Assembly: GCA_903883985.1 (NCBI GenBank)
Contig: CAISDD010000588.1
Location: 1 to 11,499 of the forward strand
DNA: 11,499 bases
DNA from: an uncultured Pseudomonadota bacterium
GTDB taxonomy: Bacteria > Pseudomonadota > Gammaproteobacteria > Burkholderiales > Thiobacillaceae
Direction: 5' to 3'
In this document: positions 7,636 to 11,499 of the stretch, piece after piece
How positions within the stretch are numbered: position 1 is the stretch's first letter
Layout: the number at the start of each line of letters is the position of its first letter
Notes under the pieces: model-generated
Seen by the model: only the letters and a program-made list of their open reading frames with translations
Told to the model about the DNA's origin: nothing
The model's database searches: none
Program-made: the position numbers and the translations under genes

Positions 7636-7998
7636 ATGAAACAACTGCTTCTCATGGCTATCCTGGCCACCCTCTCCGCCGGGGTTCTGGCGGAAGACAA
7701 GCCTATGAACCTGCACAAGACCGCCGAGGCCATCCGCGCCGGCGCGGTCAACGTCGGCAAGGAGTATTCCCTGAGCGACGAAGGCCGCTTCCACAAGGTT
7801 CATACGGAAGTACTGGGTATGAAGTGCAGCGGTTGCCATAGCGCCGACGCCTATCCGGACAACTACCTCTATCTGCGCAAGGCGGAATTCCCGAAAACGC
7901 TTGCCGGCGAAAAGGTGAAGGCGGTGGAACGGGCCAAGTGCATCGGCTGCCACTCGGAAGGCAATGTGGCCACGGTGTTTTACAACATGAAGAAGTAA
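7636..7998 (+). CDS. Small periplasmic diheme c-type cytochrome
   Basis: The protein has 120 residues with a Sec signal peptide (residues 1-19, cleavage after GVLA). Two heme-c attachment motifs, CSGCH (64-68) and CIGCH (102-106), are present. Histidines 53 and 56 precede the first motif and could be distal ligands, giving low-potential bis-His hemes as in NapB or c7-like proteins; this is inferred. GGGGAG lies 9 bases before the ATG, and the start is 1 bp after the ferredoxin subunit's stop. As the operon encodes no NrfD/PsrC or cytochrome b anchor, this cytochrome is the obvious redox partner in the periplasm. It is not closely recognisable as a named family. Confidence 0.92.
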   Translation: MKQLLLMAILATLSAGVLAEDKPMNLHKTAEAIRAGAVNVGKEYSLSDEGRFHKVHTEVLGMKCSGCHSADAYPDNYLYLRKAEFPKTLAGEKVKAVERAKCIGCHSEGNVATVFYNMKK

Positions 7999-8021
7999 GC
8001 TTCGCCGCTTCTCATCCGCAG

Positions 8022-8049
8022 CGCCGGCAGGACTGCCGGCGTTGTTTTT
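8022..8049 (+). terminator. Intrinsic terminator after the cytochrome gene
   Basis: A perfect 9-bp stem, CGCCGGCAG (8022-8030) with CTGCCGGCG (8033-8041), is followed directly by TTGTTTTT (8042-8049). It lies 24 bp after the cytochrome stop and 28 bp before the chaperone start. It therefore separates the enzyme genes from the maturation genes, either ending the transcript or lowering expression downstream. Confidence 0.88.
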
Positions 8050-8076
8050 CAAGCCCACAGAATCAAGGTTGACCGA

Positions 8077-8730
8077 ATGAATCAGACTGACCACGCGGCC
8101 TCCGCGGAAGACCGCAGCCGCTTTTTCTGGTGGCTGGCGGAGTGGTTCCTGAATCCGCCCGACAGCGACCACCTGGCTACCCTGCCGGAACCGGATGGCG
8201 AAACGCCGCTGGACCCGCTGGATGAAGCCTGGCAGGAACTGTCCAGCGCCCGACCGGTGCTTGATCCCGCCAGCCTGGAGCGGCTGGGAGTCGAATTCAC
8301 CCGACTGTTTTCCGGCTTGCAGGAAGGCCTGGGGCCGCCGCCGCCCTTTGAATCGGTCTGGCGCGAAGATCGCCTGATCGGTGAATCCACCGTTGCTGTG
8401 ATTGAATCCTATGCCCAGGCCGGTTTCGCCGACATCGAACCCGTCGCCGGTCCACAGGACCACATTGCCGTGGAACTCAAGTTCATCGCCCTGCTGGCGC
8501 TACGGGAAACCGAAGCCTGGCGGGCGAACCAGCCGGACCAGGCTGGCCAACGCCTGATCCAGCAACGGGATTTCCTCGACCATCACCTGACCACCTGGGC
8601 ACCGCGCTGGGCGAGCACACTGGCACTTGACAGCCGCGAACCGCTGTTCACTGCCCTGGCCGGCTTGCTCAAGGCCGGACTGGAGCAGGCGGGGGCGGAA
8701 CTGGCGAGCCACCCCTCCCATCGTATGTAG
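8077..8730 (+). CDS. TorD/DmsD-family molybdoenzyme maturation chaperone
   Basis: The protein has 217 residues, mostly helical and cytoplasmic. It shows the family marks in order: EFTRLF (73-78), PFESVW (90-95), and DHIAVELKFIALL (128-140), which matches the conserved D-H-x-x-x-E-L-x-F signature. Such chaperones bind the Tat signal of DMSO-reductase-family catalytic subunits and hold the apo-enzyme for cofactor insertion before export. The partner is presumably the molybdoenzyme encoded upstream. An intrinsic terminator lies just before the gene, so it may need readthrough or its own promoter. Its TAG stop (8728-8730) lies inside the left end of the structured element at 8726-8856, so the last residues (SHPSHRM) may have been altered by insertion of that element. 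Confidence 0.9.
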   Translation: MNQTDHAASAEDRSRFFWWLAEWFLNPPDSDHLATLPEPDGETPLDPLDEAWQELSSARPVLDPASLERLGVEFTRLFSGLQEGLGPPPPFESVWREDRLIGESTVAVIESYAQAGFADIEPVAGPQDHIAVELKFIALLALRETEAWRANQPDQAGQRLIQQRDFLDHHLTTWAPRWASTLALDSREPLFTALAGLLKAGLEQAGAELASHPSHRM

Positions 8731-8856
8731 CGCCGGCTGAGCGTGGTTGTTGCCATTTCAGCGGCTTACAACCACGGCCTACCCCTTGTGCGGGGTATCC
8801 AGCCGGCTGCCGGCAAGGATTACCGAAGGGTAGGGGCTTCATCAGCCGACGCTACA
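8726..8856. repeat. 131-bp structured inverted-repeat element (REP/MITE-like or structured RNA)
   Basis: The ends are a 15-bp inverted repeat, 8726-8740 with 8842-8856, with one mismatch (C8733/A8849). They begin TGTAGCG and finish CGCTACA. Inside are two arms. Arm 1 pairs 8742-8750 with 8768-8776 (9 bp), extended by 8752-8754/8763-8765. Arm 2 pairs 8778-8787 with 8826-8834 (9 bp, one bulge), then 8794-8800 with 8817-8824 (7 bp, one bulge), then 8802-8806 with 8810-8814 (5 bp, CTG loop). A competing hairpin is 8780-8785/8792-8797. The element fills nearly the whole gap between the chaperone and ferredoxin genes. The 5' GTAG head recalls REP sequences. I cannot tell a mobile palindromic repeat from a functional RNA with this copy alone. 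Confidence 0.7.
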
Positions 8857-8893
8857 GGTGAACTTCCGACCGATAGATTTATTCCGTGACCCC

Positions 8894-10417
8894 ATGCAAA
8901 CCGCTTCCATCCACTACACCCCTGGCGATTGCGCCCTCCTGATCGGCCCCACAGAACTTCTGCTCAAACGGCTGGAAGCCCTGCGCATTGCCAGCCTGCG
9001 TCCGGCGCTGTTGTGCGACGACCTGCCCGACCCGCCGCCACGTGGCGTGCGCGCCCTGGCCGGGCATCTGGCGGATGTCTCCGGCTGGATGGGCGCGTTC
9101 TCGGCCCGCGTGGTTGGCGCCCACGGGCCGCTGGACCTCGCCCCCCTGTCGTTCCACGACGACGGCCATTTTGACTGGGTACTCGATTTCTCCTGTGCCC
9201 CGGCACCGGGCAAGGGTGTCGCCCCTCTGGGCTATTACACCCTGGCGCCGGATGACTTCCCGGCGCTCAAGCGCACCCTGCTGGAAATCGCCGGCCGCGT
9301 GCGGGAGGGCTTCGTAAAACCAAAATATTTCAGCTTTGATGCCAACTTGTGCGCCCACACAAGACAAGGGGTGAAAGGTTGTAGTGCCTGCCTGTCGGCC
9401 TGCGCGGCCGGTGCCATCACCAGTGAAAAGGATACGGTCCGGATCGAACCCAACCTGTGTCAGGGCTGTGGAACTTGCGCGCTGGTCTGTCCCTCCGGCG
9501 CGGTGCGCTACGCCCAACCCGCCCCGAGCGTCAGCCTGGCTCGACTGCATTCTGATTTGGCGGCCTGGCGTGAGTCAGGCGGCGGCGCCACCGGACTCTG
9601 GATCTCCACAGAAACCGCGACGGCTGAAATCCCTCCCGGCTGGCTGAGTTACCCGGTCAAAGAGCCCGCCAGTCTGGGTCTGGAGTTCTGGCTTGCCGCC
9701 CTGGTATCAGGCTGCGATCGCGTGGCCATCATGGCCGGCGACATTCCAGTGGTTAGCCGCCGTGCCCTGGATGGGCAACTCGCGCTCGGGCGCGGCATCC
9801 TCTCTGCTTTGGGTTTTCCTTTCGGCCTGGGTCTGGCGGAGAACTCCGCCGAACTGGCGGCATTGCCGGCCATGTCACCACGGCCTCCAATTGACCTGGC
9901 CGTTGGCGATGACAAGCGCGGCCTGCTGTACGCCGCCCTCGATGCCTTGATCGAACAAACCCGGACACCGCCAATTAGCATTCCCCTGGCCGCCGGCCCG
10001 ATGGGCGAAGTACGGATCGACGCCGACAAATGCACCTTGTGCACCGCCTGCGTGCGCATCTGCCCAACTGAGGCACTAAGCCTGCCCGGCACTATCCTGC
10101 AACTGGCCTTCACCGAGGAGCGTTGTCTGCAATGCGGCCTGTGCGCCAACGTGTGCCCGGAAAAGGCGGTCACGCTGGCGCCGCGTCTGCTCACCTCCCG
10201 AACGGCGCGCAGAACCGCGCGCGTGGTAGCCGAAGCCGAGCCGTTCGCCTGCAGGGAATGCGGCAAACAGTTTGCTACCCAGGCCATGATCGAACGTAGC
10301 CGCGCCATGATGGCCAACCACCCCATGTTCCAGGGCGAGCAGGCTCGCCTCATGACGTTGTGCCCGGATTGCCGGCAGAAGGCCATGGCCGGCGTGCCCA
10401 GTTCATATCTGCAATAA
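8894..10417 (+). CDS. Multi-cluster 4Fe-4S binding protein of molybdoenzyme/formate-dehydrogenase neighbourhoods
   Basis: I prefer ATG 8894 (507 residues); a GTG at 8858 is in frame but abuts the structured element and has no ribosome site. No signal peptide or membrane helix is apparent, so the protein is probably cytoplasmic. Residues 1-140 form an N-terminal region I do not recognise. Then come C153-x9-C163-x2-C166-x3-C170, C189-x2-C192-x2-C195-x3-C199, a middle region of about 180 residues without clusters, and a second pair C380/383/386/390 and C411/414/417/421: four 4Fe-4S motifs in two pairs. A tail has C453/C456 and C490/C493, resembling a zinc-ribbon knuckle. Similar proteins are often found beside TorD-type chaperones and formate-dehydrogenase-like enzymes, suggesting a role in maturation or electron supply. 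The exact function is unknown to me. Confidence 0.85.
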   Translation: MQTASIHYTPGDCALLIGPTELLLKRLEALRIASLRPALLCDDLPDPPPRGVRALAGHLADVSGWMGAFSARVVGAHGPLDLAPLSFHDDGHFDWVLDFSCAPAPGKGVAPLGYYTLAPDDFPALKRTLLEIAGRVREGFVKPKYFSFDANLCAHTRQGVKGCSACLSACAAGAITSEKDTVRIEPNLCQGCGTCALVCPSGAVRYAQPAPSVSLARLHSDLAAWRESGGGATGLWISTETATAEIPPGWLSYPVKEPASLGLEFWLAALVSGCDRVAIMAGDIPVVSRRALDGQLALGRGILSALGFPFGLGLAENSAELAALPAMSPRPPIDLAVGDDKRGLLYAALDALIEQTRTPPISIPLAAGPMGEVRIDADKCTLCTACVRICPTEALSLPGTILQLAFTEERCLQCGLCANVCPEKAVTLAPRLLTSRTARRTARVVAEAEPFACRECGKQFATQAMIERSRAMMANHPMFQGEQARLMTLCPDCRQKAMAGVPSSYLQ

Positions 10418-10456
10418 CACAGCGGGTCATATGCCATCTTTCTTACTGCTGGGGCT

Positions 10457-10479
10457 GCTACATAGATCGTTCATGTAGC
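10457..10479. repeat. Small hairpin downstream of the 4Fe-4S gene
   Basis: GCTACAT (10457-10463) pairs perfectly with ATGTAGC (10473-10479) across a 9-base loop. An outer GGGGC/GCCCC pair (10451-10455 with 10488-10492) may extend it. There is no T-run, so it is not a typical terminator. The right arm continues as TGTAGCCTGGCTG, similar to the ends of the 8726-8856 element, with a one-base length difference. Confidence 0.4.
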
Positions 10480-10650
10480 CTGGCTGCGCCCCGCTTTGCC
10501 GCTGATGTCAATCGAAACGGTGCCTGATCATTGATCGTGTTGAGGTGTTTGATTGGAACCGGTCGCCTCCGCCAGCCAATTTCTTGTTCATACTCGTGGC
10601 CGGAAACCCGCGTAAATACAGGGGGTCGTGCGATAGGCGCCTTTCGCAGA

Positions 10651-10673
10651 AACAGAGAACGTAGAACAGAGAA
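10651..10673. repeat. Short direct repeat in a purine-rich tract
   Basis: AACAGAGAA occurs at 10651-10659 and again at 10665-10673, a 14-bp period, within an A/G-rich run extending to 10680. Also, GCCTTTCGCA occurs at 10639-10648 and 10713-10722. I see no obvious function. Confidence 0.4.
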
Positions 10674-10681
10674 AGAGAAAA

Positions 10682-10744
10682 CCGGCGCAACCGGGGTTTC
10701 CTGGCTGATTCTGCCTTTCGCACGAAACCGGGAAGCTGCGCCGG
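10682..10744. repeat. Imperfect inverted repeat / hairpin
   Basis: CCGGCGCA (10682-10689) pairs with TGCGCCGG (10737-10744), and inside it GGTTTC (10695-10700) pairs with GAAACC (10724-10729), leaving a 23-base apical loop. It lies downstream of the minus-strand terminator, in an otherwise featureless region. Confidence 0.4.
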
Positions 10745-10765
10745 CACTGTCGTTGCGGGCGTAAT

Positions 10766-10794
10766 CGAAAAAGGCCAGAGCAACGTCTGGCCTT
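10766..10794 (-). terminator. Intrinsic terminator on the minus strand
   Basis: AAGGCCAGA (10771-10779) and TCTGGCCTT (10786-10794) form a perfect 9-bp stem with a 6-base loop. Read on the minus strand, the stem runs straight into a T-run (complement of the A-run ending at 10772). On the plus strand no T-run follows. It implies a minus-strand transcript arriving from above 10795, yet no convincing minus-strand gene is visible there within the window. Confidence 0.7.
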
Positions 10795-11157
10795 GGATTA
10801 GTGGTGTAGTGGAGGAGGATCGAACTCTTCCGCTTCGCAGCATGGATTTTGATGACATTGAAGGTCCGGAGTAGGCAGGTAAGCTGACTGCTGTTGATCA
10901 ACGGTTCGAAGGTCGCTTCCGGGTCGCGACCTGCCCGCCGCCGGTCCAGGAAGCTGCCGTTGCCGCCGCTGTCTGGACTTCAGCCGGCTATCGGGGATGC
11001 TCCTCCGGAAGCGGTCGGCCAGGAGAGGGTACTCAAGTTCTGTATGAAACTTGTCCGTAGTCAATAAGCGCATGCGCCGAATACATCCGGCGGATTACCC
11101 TGCGCAAACCTTACACATGCTGATCGAAGGCGTTAAGATTACTTTGGCAAGGACGGA

Positions 11158-11163
11158 AGGGAG
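11158..11163 (+). promoter_or_regulatory. Ribosome binding site that selects a TTG start
   Basis: AGGGAG lies 6 bases before TTG 11170. An in-frame TAA at 11134-11136 rules out any earlier start, and no ATG or GTG occurs in frame before the conserved YWDFE motif, so TTG is the likely start codon. Confidence 0.65.
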
Positions 11164-11169
11164 ATCAAC

Positions 11170-11499
11170 TTGGCACAGAACGACAAGGAAGAGAACCGAT
11201 CCGTAGCCCTCTACTGGGACTTTGAGAGTCTTCACGCCGGCCTCGCAGAAGCCAAGTACGGTGAAGGCGCCTACAGCAAACCTGACAACCGCTTCAAGCC
11301 ACAGGACCCCCTCATCGACGTCCAGGCCGTCATCGAACTCGGTTCATCCTTCGGCCCAATCGCCATCAATCGCGCCTACTGCAACTGGCAGTGGTACGGA
11401 CGCTACCGCGATGCCTTGCTGCAAAGCGCCGTTGAACTGATCCAACTCTTTCCACCAGGTTCATCAGCCAAGAACGGCGCTGACATCAAACTCTGCCTC
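11170..11499 (+). CDS. NYN-domain (PIN-like, LabA/DUF88-type) protein, 5' part, runs off the right edge
   Basis: The window holds 110 codons from a TTG start. The protein begins with a charged N-terminus, then VALYWDFESLHAG (about residues 12-24), carrying the first acidic residue of the NYN nuclease fold. LIDVQAVIELGSSFGPIAINRAYCNW follows, and it ends at KNGADIKLCL (about 101-110), where the next acidic residue of the metal site sits. NYN proteins are metal-dependent RNases related to PIN domains, and bacterial forms often carry a C-terminal OST-HTH/LOTUS RNA-binding domain, which would lie beyond the window. In many relatives the first motif reads DFEN; here the Asn is Ser. The gene appears unrelated to the respiratory operon. 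Confidence 0.8.
   Translation, partial: MAQNDKEENRSVALYWDFESLHAGLAEAKYGEGAYSKPDNRFKPQDPLIDVQAVIELGSSFGPIAINRAYCNWQWYGRYRDALLQSAVELIQLFPPGSSAKNGADIKLCL

Larger units (their letters stand above)
10418..11169. other. Long non-coding stretch with hairpins
   Basis: No frame here encodes a recognisable protein. The longest minus-strand frame (10458-10901, 147 codons) is arginine-rich and low in recognisable structure. The stretch holds a hairpin near 10457-10479, a 9-bp direct repeat (10651-10673), an imperfect hairpin (10682-10744), a minus-strand terminator (10766-10794) and a fragment like a tRNA 3' end (complement of 10802-10829). This composition fits a decayed or structured intergenic region or an unidentified minus-strand RNA. 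TTACAC (11111-11116) and TAAGAT (11134-11139), 17 bp apart, may be a poor promoter for the NYN gene. Confidence 0.5.

Noticed and set aside
6225..7796. A 523-codon minus-strand frame opposite the end of the catalytic subunit and the ferredoxin subunit.
   Set aside because: It spans two well-supported sense genes and their junction and has no recognisable motif; it is a GC-bias shadow.
8858..8893. GTG 8858 as the start of the 4Fe-4S protein.
   Set aside because: No ribosome site at suitable spacing, since the upstream bases belong to the inverted-repeat end; ATG 8894 gives a more natural N-terminus, although it also lacks a strong ribosome site.
10766..10877. A complete tRNA gene on the minus strand.
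   Set aside because: Only the T-arm and acceptor 3' strand are matched; no complementary 5' acceptor strand, D-arm or anticodon arm is present.
10458..10901. A 147-codon minus-strand frame in the long non-coding stretch.
   Set aside because: No ribosome site or recognisable domain; it reads through two hairpins and the terminator, and the residue composition looks random.
1..11499. CRISPR array, insertion sequence with transposase, or integrase gene.
   Set aside because: No regularly spaced direct repeats of CRISPR size and no transposase or integrase motifs were seen on either strand.

Overview
The window is GC-rich chromosomal DNA from a respiring Gram-negative proteobacterium. The evidence is an RND/MFP/TolC-type tripartite efflux system, a Tat-exported molybdoenzyme with a periplasmic c-type cytochrome, and a DNR/FNR-type regulator. 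The protein sequences look most like Betaproteobacteria (Rhodocyclales-like anaerobic respirers). That placement is an impression from the proteins, not a computed result.

Layout. (1) 1-3177, minus strand: a tightly packed operon encoding a TetR repressor, a TolC-family outer-membrane channel, a periplasmic adaptor and the first 39 residues of an RND permease. Gaps are 2 bp or overlaps of 4 bp. (2) 3178-3287: a divergent control region with a near-perfect 24-bp palindrome sitting inside the predicted tetR promoter. (3) 3288-4022, plus strand: a Crp/Fnr-superfamily regulator with an E-x-x-S-R recognition helix and no N-terminal FeS cysteines. (4) 4023-4322: a mostly gene-free spacer with an FNR-like box. 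(5) 4323-7998: a respiratory operon for a DMSO-reductase-family molybdopterin catalytic subunit, a four-cluster ferredoxin subunit and a diheme cytochrome c, closed by a strong intrinsic terminator. (6) 8077-10417: a TorD-type chaperone and a multi-cluster 4Fe-4S protein, separated by a 131-bp highly structured inverted-repeat element. (7) 10418-11169: about 750 bp without a credible gene but with hairpins and a minus-strand terminator. (8) 11170 to the right edge: the 5' part of a NYN-domain (PIN-like) nuclease gene.

How it fits together. The regulator probably switches on the molybdoenzyme operon under oxygen limitation. The catalytic subunit would be matured with the TorD-like chaperone and exported by Tat with the ferredoxin subunit as hitchhiker. 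It would exchange electrons with the small periplasmic diheme cytochrome, because no membrane anchor subunit is encoded. The substrate cannot be assigned; sizes and motifs point to the ArrA/PsrA/PhsA-like branch.

The two most striking observations are an in-frame TAG codon exactly between the Tat signal peptide and the mature molybdoenzyme, and the 131-bp element. In that element a 15-bp terminal inverted repeat encloses two nested arms, and one end supplies the torD-like gene's stop codon.
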